NCBI GenBank assembly: GCA_030704615.1
Contig: CM060734.1
Coordinates: 22,010,001 to 22,074,000 of the forward strand
Source of the DNA: Takakia lepidozioides
Lineage: Eukaryota; Streptophyta; Takakiopsida; Takakiales; Takakiaceae
Reading direction: 5' to 3'
DNA length: 64,000 nt
Position numbers and translations under genes: made by a program. The notes beneath the pieces were generated by a model, which was not told where the DNA came from, searched no databases, and worked only from the letters and a program-made list of their open reading frames with translations. Shown here piece after piece: positions 1 through 11,985 of this stretch (the first letter of the stretch is position 1; each line of letters starts with the position of its first letter).

Positions 1-49
1 TAAGTTGTAGGGGCGCTTGATTGAGTTCAAATGGATTGAGTTCAAAATT

Positions 50-187
50 TGGAACTGCGGAGCTACTTTCTGCAAATGAACCAGCCATTGTCCAGTATTG
101 AAACCAAAATCTGCCCCATAACTGCGCAGCCACTTTGTTTAAATGAACCAGCCGTCGTCCAGTATTGAAAACAAAATATGCCCCATC
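50..187. repeat. Two-copy tandem repeat, about 70 bp unit
   Basis: Two adjacent copies of a unit of about 70 bases. Each contains aaatgaaccagcc, then gtccagtattgaaa, and ends in tgccccat. The copies differ at scattered positions, so the duplication is old. No coding sense was found. Confidence 0.7.
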
Positions 188-1166
188 TGTGGTGGGATTG
201 TTTGGTAGGTGATTAATTATGTGCAAATCGTGCTTAGTGTAATCTGCCAGCTTTAGTGATAACCATGCAATTATAAATACAGTAAGTACATGAATGCATT
301 GATAGGTCACCAAACTACCATATCTGTAGGCAATTATGGCCATTGGTGGTTCCTAAACAAACCAATGAAATCTGTTGATCCAGTCAAGGGCATCAGTTGT
401 CACTTTTATGTACAAAAATAGGGCTCCATTCAAGGTCACACACACATTTAGGTGTTACTACCTTAGATAGTGGAATCTCCCACGGATGAGGGCAATAGAA
501 GAAGTGTAAAGACAAACTAACTAAACAAGAAAAAGAAAATAAGAGAGGAGGAGGCGCGATGTAGCTCCGCATGTTGCGGTGAGAGGAAGGACTCGTATCA
601 ACGGTAACTTAGTCTCGTCGAGCGATCTGGAGTTGCACGCCGTCCTAATCGTCATCGTCTTCGTCTTTGCTACCCCTAGAGGCAACCTTAATGCTGGCTC
701 ATCAAGGCAAGCAGATGAACGTTTTCTCATGAACTCCAAACCATCCCTCGATCTTCACTTGAAAGCCCCGAAAAAACCTTACCGGTATCCATCTACCTTC
801 ATCCTGAATTGCGAAGCTTCAATGCGCCCCCACTCTCACAGTGGTGATATTTCGGCCAGCCTACACTAATCCTCCATTAAAGGCTGATGAGACAGTCCGC
901 CGTCATTTCCCATTCTCATCCTTCCACCACCTTTTGCCCAGCTCATGTAGCTCTTCTCGCAAGCCTTTTCTCCTACCAGCTTATGTCTATCAGTTCCGCT
1001 TCCTCTCCTGCCAGCTTCTGTCTATTGCTTCCTCTCCTTACCATTGAAGGCGAATCTGCAGTTTTTTTATCTAAGATGGGCCCCAACTTCCAGATCCAGG
1101 GTGCTCGAAGCAACCCCAGAAGCAGGATCAACCGCTCAGTAATGCAGGCTCCCCCAAGGCAATCGG
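188..1166. other. No recognisable gene
   Basis: Short open frames occur here (for example 579-869 plus) but they have no recognisable domain and their composition resembles the surrounding spacer. The stretch just upstream of 1167 may belong to the 5' part of the LINE relic that follows. Confidence 0.5.
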
Positions 1167-1961
1167 GTGCTGCCTTTTTTCTCGCTCATCAGGCGCAGGC
1201 AACAGGACGATGCACGTGGTCGTATGGCCATTGCATCGGCGTCTTCAGCGGATCATACTGTTCCCCCGCCCCACACTGCCTCTAGTGCGCCTAATGATGT
1301 GGAGGAAGTTTTATCTGATGATGGAGACGCAGCAGAATCTCAGGCTGAAATGGAAGAAGCAGCGCTCTCAATAGCCATAGATTTCGATGCTCTCGATGCA
1401 AAGGTCTCAGGCTGCCATGAACGTGGCATTCTCCTACATTTTCCTGGGAAAAAACAGGACAGGGCCTTCGTGAGGGAATGGGTGATCTCCCATCTTGGGG
1501 GTTCTGGCGAGCTGCAACAGCACTTCTGCCATGCTAAAGGGCGTGGTTTTTTCTCTATAATATTTGAATCCAAGGCTGCTGCAGATCAAGCCCTGGCATT
1601 CAACCCCCACAGGATGGGGCTCAATGTCAACATTTTTCCCTGGTCCCCTCACATGGGCAGCAAATGATGGTTCCCTAGGGTGGTCACTGTTTGCGGCATC
1701 CCTGATCAATACCTATACTCCCTCCCAAACATTGGGAACTCATTTGGGTATTACTTGGGGTGTTTGGCTGTATTTGACCGCGAGATGAGCACGGACAACT
1801 TGAGAAAAGAGGATGCTTGGAGAAACGTTACAAGTGCTTCAAAGATGAAGGAGAATGGTTTGCCCAAAATTGTTATTATGATGCCCAGTGAGGGGAGAAT
1901 TCCGAGCTACATCAGGTTACCCATTAACAACAAGGGAGACTTTTTCTCTGTCAACCCCTAA
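1167..1961 (+). pseudogene. LINE ORF1-like protein, DUF4283-type domain, broken
   Basis: One reading frame runs through the interval and is broken by an in-frame TGA at 1665-1667. The part before the stop has an acidic, low-complexity N-terminus. From about residue 85 it has an RRM-like DUF4283-type core with the patches GILLHFPGKK and FNPHRMGLNVNIFPWSP. The part after the stop continues the same fold with VCGIPDQYLYSLPNIGNSFG. In plants this arrangement, with a zinc knuckle further downstream, is typical of the RNA-binding ORF1 of L1-type LINEs and of proteins derived from them. The first ATG is not well supported because the frame is open for only a short way upstream. A domesticated host protein cannot be excluded, but the nonsense codon and missing ORF2 favour a dead LINE. 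Confidence 0.55.
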
Positions 1962-2740
1962 AGGCCGGCGCGACCCGAATTGGGTCGCAGCCATTTTCAT
2001 CCATGGATAGCTTCCGTGGATGTACTTGGATGAAAAGAGTCGTCGAAGGAAAAGTGAGCGCGGGGTGGAGGTGCGCACGAGGGAAATTAATGCGCCCCCA
2101 TCGGACAAAACCTCAGGCCGCCACGATTTTTCTAAGCCCTCAAATCCATGGCCTGGGCCGTTGACCTGCCACGTGGCAGGTAAATGTGTGCACCCATCTA
2201 CACTGGTGCTTTTGGATTTTTCTAAAAAAAATTCACATTCCTATTCAACTTTAGGCACTGTAGGATTGCACCAGAGGAAAGTGCATTTGGTTACAATGTA
2301 TAGGATCTATGCAGCATTTTCTATGTCACTGCCACGTGCACCCCCCTAATTGCACATACAAACCAGCTAGTAGATTTTTTGGGAATTTGGTCCTCCAATT
2401 TCAGGAGAAGACCTGTAACCCAACAAGGAATCTGTCTGCGGTGGTCTGGGACTGAGCAAAAAAAATTGTGATGGTAAATTTCCTTGGTCAAAGTGATTTT
2501 TTCTGTCCACGTTTACTTGGACTTGATAGCTCCACCATGGTGATTCATTATAATCTCCCTAAATTGACGGTCATTTCTTTTGAAATTTGGTCAACTCCTG
2601 CGTGGAGTAGGTAAAAACCAGTTAGTATGGTTCAATTCCCTAGATGAACCCCTGTTGGCAGATACGGGGTTATTCATGACAGTGGGTCCCATTTTGGGGG
2701 TGTTTTCCAATTTGGCACCCGGCGCTTAGGGGTTAAACTA
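1962..2740. other. Spacer inside the LINE ORF1 relic; one perfect hairpin
   Basis: No coding frame is supported. At about 1969-1987 there is a perfect inverted repeat, GCGACCC-gaatt-GGGTCGC. The rest contains CACGTG-like hexamers (cacgtggcagg near 2169, cacgtgc near 2334) and otherwise looks like spacer or an insertion that separates the two halves of the relic. Confidence 0.45.
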
Positions 2741-3616
2741 ATGGAAGATACGACTGGCACGGCATGCTTCAATTGCGGAAAACAGGGTCACTTGAAAGCC
2801 AGTTGTCCTAACGAAAAGCAAAAACGCAACTCCCCTATTCAGAAAACCTCAACCCCATTTGATTGCGATCTCTGTTGGGGACCAAGTCATTCCTGCGAAC
2901 ACCCTAAGTTCCAAAACTCCCCAGGCACCTAAGGGGAATGTCTCAGTTACAGACAATGTTCCATCGGCCCTTATATGCCTACCCAAGAAAAAACATCTAC
3001 TCTAAGGCTTGAGGTGGTTGGTAACTGCGAACAAAGCCCAAGCTGGGCCCTGCAACTGCTCCCGTCATCAATCTCTGCACCTGCAGCCAAGAAGCATCGA
3101 AGACAAATGGACCCAATGCAGCTAGAAGATGCCATCTCAAGGTCTGTGATGAACACCAGGTCCCCCCTTCAATACATCCAAGATGGTGAGGATTTGTCGG
3201 CTGCCATTCTCTGGTCACCAATTCTAGCACAACAACAGCCACCTATGCTCATGGGAACAACCAAAGGCCAGACATCTCCCCTACCTGGCCCGGTCATCAC
3301 ATCCACAACAGTTCCAACTGACCCTAAAGGGAGCCCAGCAACGTCCACAAGGTTCCAACAAACTCCAGAGTTCATAGGACTTCCCTCCAACTCCAACACT
3401 CCCATGAGATCCATTGACTTCCAGAATCCAAAGGCAAACATATGGATTGCACTCAACCCTATAATTGCAAGCATATGCCTTAGACTTCGTACATTCCCCT
3501 CCCTCACTCTGAGAGGATGCACTCAGTTGGCTTCACCAAAGGAGCCTCATGCTTGTGGAAACAACATGCTTATAAAAGCAGCAATCACAAGTAGACAAGA
3601 TGTGGCACACTCTTAG
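2741..3616 (+). pseudogene. Zinc-knuckle and C-terminal part of the LINE ORF1 relic
   Basis: The frame opens with a clear CCHC zinc knuckle, CFNCGKQGHLKASC, near residues 9-22, followed by a second Cys/His group (CDLCWGPSHSC). A TAA at 2930-2932 interrupts, and the same frame resumes and stays open to 3616. The second half is rich in Pro, Ser and Thr with no recognisable domain. A zinc knuckle downstream of a DUF4283-type domain is the usual order in plant LINE ORF1, so I join this to the 1167-1961 relic, but the roughly 780 bases between them are unexplained. Confidence 0.5.
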
Positions 3617-4025
3617 CAGTAACTTGTAAATGTGGTATTACTCATGTCAAAGAATACAAGACTGACTCTACTAGCATACTAGCAGGCTTTGCCACTTCAC
3701 TCACCGACCTTAGCTATTACCAGCAATACATAAGCACATATACAAAAGCTACAGTGCGTCCTACAAGGGCTAATCACGAGAAGACAACATTAGTTCAAAG
3801 GTGCATTGCTCGCTACCTCTGTCGATCAGCTACAGCAAACTAATCAGCTATCAGACAGGTCGAACGAGTGGCCTATTAGTGGATTACTAGTTCTTGATTA
3901 AGTGACTAGTTACTTGATCAAGAAATCTGATCAAGAAGGCTGATCAAGAAGGCTGCCCTATGTTGTAGATAAAATATATCCAATACTCCCACTCGACGTT
4001 GGGGCAGTCTTCTTCTACTAAAACT
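3617..4025 (-). repeat. Probable 3' LTR region of the copia relic
   Basis: This non-coding stretch lies just beyond the RNase H end of a minus-strand copia pol, where the 3' LTR is expected. Read on the minus strand, a purine-rich run (around 3990-3983) is followed by tattggatatattttatcta, which resembles the start of many plant copia LTRs. A second LTR copy is not visible in the window, so both ends are approximate. It also contains a short local repeat, gatcaagaaggct, near 3930. Confidence 0.4.
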
Positions 4026-6078
4026 TCAAACAGCTATCAAGCCTAGGAGACCATGCATACGCTGGTACTTCTCAGTGGGAAGCGGCTTCGTCAAGACATC
4101 GGCAATCTGATCTTCAGTCTTAACGTACATCACGTCGATGTGCCCTCGAATAATATGAAATGCTACATCAATGTGCTTGGTCCTGCGATGAAACTCTGGA
4201 TTTCTCACTAGACGAATGCATGATTGGTTATCGCTAAGGAGGGGTGTTGCAGACAGCTGTGGAAAGCCAATGCTCTGCAACAGGCGCCTATGCCAAATAA
4301 TCTCTTTCGTGGCCATAGCTGCGGCAATGTACTCAGATTTGGTTGTGCTTCCCAACGTACAAGGCTGCTTCCGGCTGAGCCATGCCACAGGCCCGTTGTC
4401 GAGGAACAAAATAACTCCACTACGTGACTTCCGATCATCAATATCAGCCGCATAATCAGAGTCACAGTACACAGTTAAGACATGTGGGCTGTGGTCACTG
4501 GCTCGGTAGGTGATCGCCCAGTTGGGGTTGCCTCGGAGATACTTCATGATTCTTGAAACGGCACCACAGTGAGCACGTCGAGGCTTCTCACTGAACTTGG
4601 ATGTAGTGCCAACTGCATATGAGATATGTGGGCGAGTGCAGAGGGAAGGGAAAAACAACTTCCAATAATCTCTTTGTAGGGAAATTTGTGATGATTACCT
4701 CATCTTGGCGTGTGACCTCGTCAAGTCTCGCGTTGGGATCAGCTGTTACAGTGACTGCATCGGCATCGGCATACCCAAACTTACGAAGAATCTTCAAAAT
4801 ATAACGTGTCTGATCTAGCGTCATGGTGCGATTGAAGCGATCTCGTTGGATGTGTAGGCCAACATAGATTTCAGTAGCGCCTTTAGTAATGGTAAACGCT
4901 TTCCCCATGTCGTGGAGGATAGCTTTAGCCGACCTCTCCTTGGTGTTGAACCCAACCCATCATCAACAAAAATTGCAAGCAGCAGTCTTGGATCATTGCA
5001 TAAATACATACATGGGTCTGCATCACTGGGTACTAAGCCATGAGTCGTGATGAAAGCATTGAAACATTTGTTCCATGCTCTACTCGCTTGCTTTAAGCCA
5101 AGCCATACATGGACTTCTTCAATCTGCACAGGGCTGTAGGATTATTTTGATCAACAAAACCCAAGGGCTGATCCATGTAGATCTCTTCTATGATTTCACC
5201 ATACAAAAATGCAGTTTTCACATCAAACTGGGTGATCTCCTAATCTTCAACCATGGCCACTGACAGTAAGGTGCGAATGGAGTCAAACTTCGCCACAGGT
5301 GAGAAAGTCTCAGTATAGTCGACTCCAGCTTTTTGTGTGTATCCTTTCGCACAGAGTCTCGCTTTGTATCGATCGATCTCCCCATCTACATTCAGCTTCA
5401 ACTTATAGACCCATTTACAACTGATACGTTTCCGACTTGGGGGTAATGCATGGCCTCATGATAGGTAGATGATTCCTCAGGCAACAATGGCTCTACGTGA
5501 TTCGTAGCAATGCATGCTTGATGTCGCCCAGGGTAGAACCAATCACCGTATTTAGTTGGCGGTCTGCGCACTCGCGGCTCTAAAGTTGGTACCACCTCAG
5601 CTTCCTCAGTTGGCTCACCACATCTTCCACTTTCATATGCAACGGCTCCCTAGTCTGGCATGCGTTGAATGGTCTCGACAGGTTCAATGAGTGACTAAGA
5701 GCCAGATCTTGTGCTCATGGGCCGATTCGCTGGCAAATCTTGGACTTCTTGTTCTTGAGATTGCAAATCCCCACCTGGCAATACATCTCCCACTGGCATG
5801 CCTCTTGTTGGTGCCACAACACCCACTGGAATGACGCTCTCAATATCTTCATCATCACCAATTTGGAAAGTAGCATAGTTGGCTTCCCAGGTATCATGCC
5901 CACTGTTTGTGACCGAGGATCCATCTTCATTGAAAAGAATGTCACGGCTCTCGTCAATGCGCCCTTGTCATTCAGCCACACTCTATATGCCTTACTCGTG
6001 AGGCTGTATCCCATAAAGATACCATTTTGGCTCTTGGCGTCCAATTTTGTACGCAGCTTGGATGACACTTCCGCGTGA
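4026..6078 (-). pseudogene. Ty1/copia pol remnant (integrase tail, RT, RNase H)
   Basis: Read on the minus strand from 6078 downwards, frames give the C-terminal integrase region (GYSLTSKAYRVWL near 5990), then a linker, then RT with LAIFVDDGL near 4960, which is the FVDD active-site box, and finally RNase H with YCDSDYAADIDDRKSRSG, STTKSEYIAAA and DVLTKPLP down to 4026. The order integrase-RT-RNase H is diagnostic for Ty1/copia. The frame changes at least three times (around 4650, 4870 and 5130) and there are stops between pieces. Gag, protease and the integrase catalytic core are missing, cut off near 6078. It is non-functional. Confidence 0.9.
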
Positions 6079-6240
6079 GCGTGAGCATGAGAGCGTACGC
6101 TCACGCGATGGTGACGTGGCATGAGCGCAGGCTCACACCAGCTGATGTGGCGTGAGCGTGAGGCTGACGTGGCGAGGGCCTGCTGACATGTCGTTATCCT
6201 GCTGACGTGGTAGTCGTCAAAATGACGTGGCATTTGGACA
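6075..6240. repeat. Cluster of GTGAGCG and TGACGTGG repeats
   Basis: Within about 160 bases the motif gtgagcgt/gctcacgc recurs at least five times in both orientations, followed by several copies of tgacgtgg or tgacatg. The block sits exactly where the copia pol homology ends. Many ACGT cores match plant bZIP-type binding sites, but no promoter context is visible, so it may simply be a microsatellite-like insertion. Confidence 0.5.
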
Positions 6241-7108
6241 ACTTGCCAAATGCCATGTCATCAGAAACATATAGCACCTATAGCCGAGGGGCCTATAGCC
6301 GTGGCATTCATTTATCCAAAACACCAAAAATTAAAATGCAGGAACGACTTGTGAAAGCATTCGCATCCATTCCATTTATTTTCGAACGACTACACACAAG
6401 AAAGAAATGGCACACATTGCACAACATAATTGTGCAATGCACTGGCACCAAATATACGAAGGGACATCAAGTTCAAGTTTCAATTCTTGTGAAATCCAGT
6501 AATGGAAATTGCAGATGACCAAAGTGAAGAGGATGCTATGTGCTCCTATCCCGCTGCATAAGTGTATTCATCTCATTGAAACTCATGGTGGCCTAGTAAA
6601 TGAAGATGTCGCGTCTGGGATCACAAACCGTTTTGTTCAAGAAGATAAAATACAGATGCTTGCAGGGTATAAATTTTCTTGTCTTTCCCAAACTTGTTGT
6701 AAGCATGCCAACAAAATCAGGACAGGTGCAGTTGGGGAAATTTGAAACTGTGGTGTCATACAATCGGTCATGCATAGTGGATGTGGAGGTCATCATAGTG
6801 TAGATTCGTCCATACCCGGGATGTGGAACTTCCGTAGTGCCTTAAACACGACCTTGAAGCATTCGAGCGGATTCCACCTTGCCGAAGTGTTCGGCAGTCG
6901 GAGAGAAACGACAAACCAGCTTCCCATTTCGTTTTGTTGGCCATGTATCAGCATTGGGTGGTGGCACTGGAGAACTTGCTGAAGTAGAAGCACCTGCATG
7001 TACAGAGGGGGCTCGTTGAAGGGAGAAGCCTGCCTCCTCCAACATGGCAATCTCCTAAGTTGTGAGATGTGTCCCCACCTTCACAAGCCAAATGCTTGGT
7101 GGAGGAGG
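6241..7108. other. No recognisable gene
   Basis: Only short open frames are present and none shows a domain. A small local repeat, cctatagccg, occurs twice near 6280-6300. The stretch ends at the start of the LTR at 7109. Confidence 0.5.
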
Positions 7109-9089
7109 TGTCATGATTTTAGTTATGGTTAACTAGAATTACCTATTTTTAGTTAACTAGGACATTTTAGATATTTATATTTATATTTTGTGTGTTGGGA
7201 CTTCATTTGGTCTCATATGCCAAGTGAGGTGTCAAGCCTCACTTGGGACATGGGGATGGGTTTTCCCCTTGTGAGCGTTGAGGAGGGCTCATCTTCTTGT
7301 AGTTGAGCCTCCATGAGCCTCTCTCACCTCCATAGCTCCAGGTATTGAGAGGGAGTGTGTTGAGGGCTTTGTTGGGTGGATTCCTTAAGCAAAGGTGCCA
7401 TTGGCTTGACTTAGTTTATGTGATAGAGTGGATTTCACTTGGAAGGACTAGGGCTTGTTCTTAGTGTGATTGCTTCATGCTTAGAGAGCTTTCATTGTCT
7501 TCCACTTCTCTCATTTATCATCTCTTATCACTACAAGAAGATCACCTTATGCTTGTGAGTGCGGAGTGTAAGGATTAGTTTTGCACTTGTATGTTAAAGA
7601 GGTTGAGAGCTAGGAGAATTTGGCTCTTGTATCACAAGGCTTGCAAGGGGTTGCAAGGAAGGGTGCTCGGGTGTTGGATGCACCAAGGAGTTGGAGAGCT
7701 TGAGAAGAAAGCTCTTGAGTCACAAGATTTTGCAAGGATTGCAAGGAGGAAGTCTTGTGTGTATGGAAGAATGGATTCTAGGGTTTGAGAATCTTTTGTA
7801 TGCACTATGGAGTCAATGGTGTGTGTCATGGCTTATGGAGAGTGACTAAAGGCTTGTTAGTGCTCATTTCACTATCAAGCTAGGGTTAAGCAAGTTCAAA
7901 GTGTGGATGTTGTGGAAGAGAAGCCAATGAGCTATATAGGCTTGGGCTTGAAGACAACAAGGGCAAGCACTTGGAGAGCCCTAAGAAGCTCAAGAGGTTT
8001 TGAAAGGGAGCATGTGAAGAAATCTTCCAATCATGGTAGTGTAGAGCCAAGCTTAGGGCGCCATTGGAAGGGCTTGGAGAACATATGGTGGGAAATCCTT
8101 GAAGGGAAATCATCATTCAATGTATACATAGCTTCACCCTAACTATGTAATGTGACAAGAGGGGGAGGCAATACTTGGCTATTCATGCTCTTAGTAGTGC
8201 GAGCTTTGTGGTGGATAGTTGACCTAGCAAGTGGTGCATGTGTGGAGCATGCTCTCTTGAGTTTGTAAGTTCAAGTTTGAGAAGGGGAGCTCTTGAACTA
8301 GCAAGAGGTGAAGGCCTTGAGATCCATTTGTGTGTGAAGTGGAGAGGTGTTGATTCATATTATGATGAAGGAGAGCAATACATAGACTAAGAGGTCATGG
8401 AACATGCATTCAAATGACCAAGGGAGCACATGGATGATGGATTGGTGCAAGACCCCAAATGAGGCATATGGCGTGAGAGTGGGATCCAAGGCGGATTGCT
8501 TGGGAGACATTATTGTAAGTGACAAGCATTGCTCCTACACATTGAGATAATTTGTGTTGATTTGGAGCAATTATCAAGTGATGAGGAGACAAATGCATGA
8601 TTGCTCGGCAATGGAGATATGGTAGTTTGCAATCAAATCCCAAGGACTAGAAGGGGGATTGATTTGGTGGACAATGACTTGCAAGTTGAGTTGGACCACT
8701 CTTGGTTGCACATTGGGGTGGAAGAGAGCAAGAAGATGCCTCTTATGACCACCTAGAGACCATATTTTTGCTTGAGTAGAAGCATAGAAGTCAAGGACTT
8801 GCATTCTAGCTCTAGTAGTGTATGCTCAGACTATACCTCTGTTAGTATACCAAACATGAGCTTGTCCATTTTACTATACCTCTATTGAGGTATCACCATA
8901 TGTGAACCCTAATCAGCTCAAACTATACCTCTGTTAGTATACCAAACATGAGCTTGTCCCTTTTACTATACCTTTGTTGAGGTATCACCATATGTGGACC
9001 CTAATCAGCTCAGACTATACCTCTGTTAGTATACCAAACAGAACCCTCATTTTCAGACTATACTGTAGTGTGAATGCAGGGGGGTGACA
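7109..9089 (+). repeat. 5' LTR (two possible lengths)
   Basis: The first 420 bases (7109 to about 7530, from TGTCATG to CTTATCA) are about 95% identical by eye to 17699-18119, which establishes LTR identity. Two 3' ends are possible. A short LTR would end at CTTATCA near 7530, giving TG...CA ends. A long LTR would end at 9085-9089 (tgaca), giving a TGTCA...TGACA terminal inverted repeat of the kind LTRs usually have, with the downstream copy then truncated. No convincing tRNA primer-binding site follows either end, so I cannot decide between them. Confidence 0.6.
8825..9041 (+). repeat. 92-bp tandem repeat, 2.35 copies
   Basis: Units begin at 8825, 8917 and 9009 with ctcaRactatacctctgtta and contain ctataccttt/gaggta inverted segments. 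The first two units are nearly identical and the third is partial. It lies just before the tgaca at 9085 and may be an enhancer-like repeat in the LTR or leader. Confidence 0.75.
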
Positions 9090-11985
9090 TTGAAATTTTT
9101 GTTTTTACTCACTAAGATTCTGCATTTCTACAAAGGAAGGGCCTTGGTACCAATGTGAAAATAGGTTGAGTTGTCCCTGCAATTTATTCCATACATGTTT
9201 CTAGGTTACATCATGGGAACGATGGGGAACTCTTGGCCAGGATGAAAATGCTCAATTTATTTCATACATGCTATGGGCGGAATTCAACCCTACCTACAGG
9301 TTATTTCATGGGCACACTATGCTGATACTTTGCCAGGATGAAAGTGGCTAAGTCGTGACCAGGCGTATTTTCATCCAGAGGATGAATGGATTACATCCAT
9401 GCTTACTGGATGACTCCCAGGAACGAGGACGAAGCATCCAGTGCCAAGGATGCAATGAATTTGTGATTAACTCTGTTAATGAAACCTAGCACGTTTTCCG
9501 TTCGTGAAAATGGATGACTTTCATCACTGGCGGTTACCCTAGAAACGTGGGACGAGGAAGACGAAGGGGAAGATGACGGGGGCTCTGAGCAGATGCTGCG
9601 AACATGGAATTGGCAGGGCATTGTGTCAAGGGCCATTGCATCTACGCTGGGGCATTCTGGCTTGCATTAAGAGAATTTTTAATGTAGAGGATAAGGGCAC
9701 ATCTTGGTAATCTGTGCAGCAGGGAAAGCGGTGCTGCCATCTTCTTGATAATGATCAATTTCTGGAGGATATGCTTACAGGGGATCGGTGTGGCATGCGA
9801 TGGAGCAATCAGTTAACAGGCGGTGCCGTCGCTGCTATGGTGAATGGGTAGCTTAGGGCTTGCTGGAGGATAATCGTGCAGGGAACAGCTTGGAAGAGTT
9901 GTGCGCAAGCCAGGTGAAAGGAGACGGTGTTGTCACTAATCTTGTGCAACCACCAGAGCCGCCATTGCCTTGATGAACATGATCAGGATGAGCTTGCAAG
10001 GAAAACGGCCAGCCACCAGAGAACAGTGTGGTGGGGTTGCTGGCACAATCAATGGAGAGTTAGGATGAGGAGCAGCTCCACATAACGAGCATCTGCTAGA
10101 GCGAATGAGGGATTGGCTTGTGGATGGTGACTCAGGTTATCTGTAAATAAGGAGGCAAAGAGTGAAATGTACAGGCAAAAGCTTTCAGATGATGACTGTC
10201 TTCTTGTTATAAGATCATATCAGATCTTAGGGTAGATTAGCAGAGATGGTGGGATAGGGTAGTTAGTTGGCAAGCGACACGGTTACTGCCATGGACTGAA
10301 GCAGAGCCGTCATGACTCACTGAACGCTTGAATCGACGAATATCTGAAAGGTAGAGTGGCAGAGTGATGACAGGATCTGACATGCATAGATCTTTGTTCT
10401 TACAACGTGGCATTCAGACGACAAGAGGAGTTAGGGTAGCTGCTGACAGAGATGGTGAGGTGCCATTTCGGGCAGGCAATCCCACCGCTTCACCTGGAGT
10501 ATAAGACAGCTAAGTTCGTAGATGCATGGCTCTTCTCTCAGACTTAGGAATAGTGGCTTCTTTTTCACTTAGGAATAGTTGTTGTTGCTTGGACTTAGGA
10601 GCTCTCAAGCAAGACTGATGTAGGAGATAAGATTTTGAGAAATGGAATGGAGGTGGCCTGACTTCAAACCAGGGAGATTGTAGAGAGGATGTGAGAGGAT
10701 GCATATGTCCCTGGGGATATTGATTAGAGGGCAGATGCAGTCCCACCATAGTCACTGAGTGTATGAAATTTCTTTTGCTTCATCATCATCTGTTCCAGTA
10801 GCATGAATCTGGACCCAATGTTGCATTGAAGGTTGATGTCAAATGTACATGCAATTTTGAGCACAGTAGAGCACAAACCAGTAGGGTTAGCTGCCTTTTT
10901 AACAATAGAAAGATGAGGCTGATGGTGTTTCATTGGAGAACTAGGGTATCCTGAATTTATGTGGCATGCATACATTAGAGGAATGAAGTGGAAAATTATC
11001 TTAAGCTGTTTAGTGTAGTTGCCTTACTGAAGCTGAAACCTGAAGTTTGATCCCATAATGAAGGATTTAGTTTGGGAACTCTGTTGGTTCAAAGCTGAAT
11101 GCAAAAGGTAAGGATGGGGTAGAATGTAGATATAGATAATGGGCTCTTTATCACTGACTGACAGACCTGAATTGTCTCTGAAAGCAATCAGAATGGATGG
11201 CCTTGTTTGGGAAGAGAGAATGACCAAACAGGGAATGTGGGGCATCCTTGAGATATCAAATCACAAATTTTGTATCTGGTCTTGCTGGATGTGTTGCCTT
11301 GGTGTAATTGCACAGCATGTAGGAAGGGTGCAGTGTTCTACATGATACCCAAGGAATATTTTGTCATGCAAGGGTGAGAAAAGAAAACTGGAGAGCTGCA
11401 CAGAAATAGGAAGAACGAAGGGATAACCAGTTGTAAGCTGAGATAGAAATGGAGAAGCTTCCCAGTCCCATCCATGTTTTCTCTTCCGCTGCGGCATGGA
11501 TGAGGGCATCTGGTCTCTGGTCACGAATAGTAAAGGGTCAATGATTGAGGATAGTGAGTTAGGGTAGCAACTGTGGAGTGTTTTTGGTGTGGGGTAGTTG
11601 TTGTCTTGATTTTCTTGTGTTTGGATCCCCTCCATACCTGCATGCTTGACTGTGCGTCATGTTAGCTTTATGTGGGCGCTTGTTTTCATAGGAGGTTGGT
11701 CTGGATTTGATCACCGGCCAATCCTAGAGTATGCTGTCGGTGGTGAGGCTGGAGTGATGACCAGCAAGACCACCAGTGTTTCTTCTATGGTGAGGCTGGT
11801 TTGATGACCAGCAGACCATAGGAGTGCTTGCGGTGGATGCAGGTGCATGTACATGTCTACGTTAGAAACCTATTATTCCTGCTTGAACCACTAGCCGCAA
11901 CAGGTTCTCTACCCGGTTACCTTGTGGAAAGTGGGGATTAGAGACAGGTTGACAACCGGTTAGGTTGTGAGTTTTCATCACGGAG
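9090..11985 (+). other. Long non-coding leader of the methyltransferase element
   Basis: About 2.9 kb with only short open frames on either strand and no domain. Local features are a run of GGATG/CATCC words around 9370-9440 and a two-copy imperfect repeat (ggtgaggctgg...tgatgaccagca) at about 11740-11815. It probably represents the untranslated leader, or an old insertion into it. Confidence 0.45.

Noticed and set aside
1434-1709. Minus-strand ORF
   Set aside because: Antisense to the DUF4283-like coding frame, with no domain.
3219-3522. Minus-strand frames around 3 kb as genes
   Set aside because: They overlap the zinc-knuckle relic on the opposite strand and show no domain.
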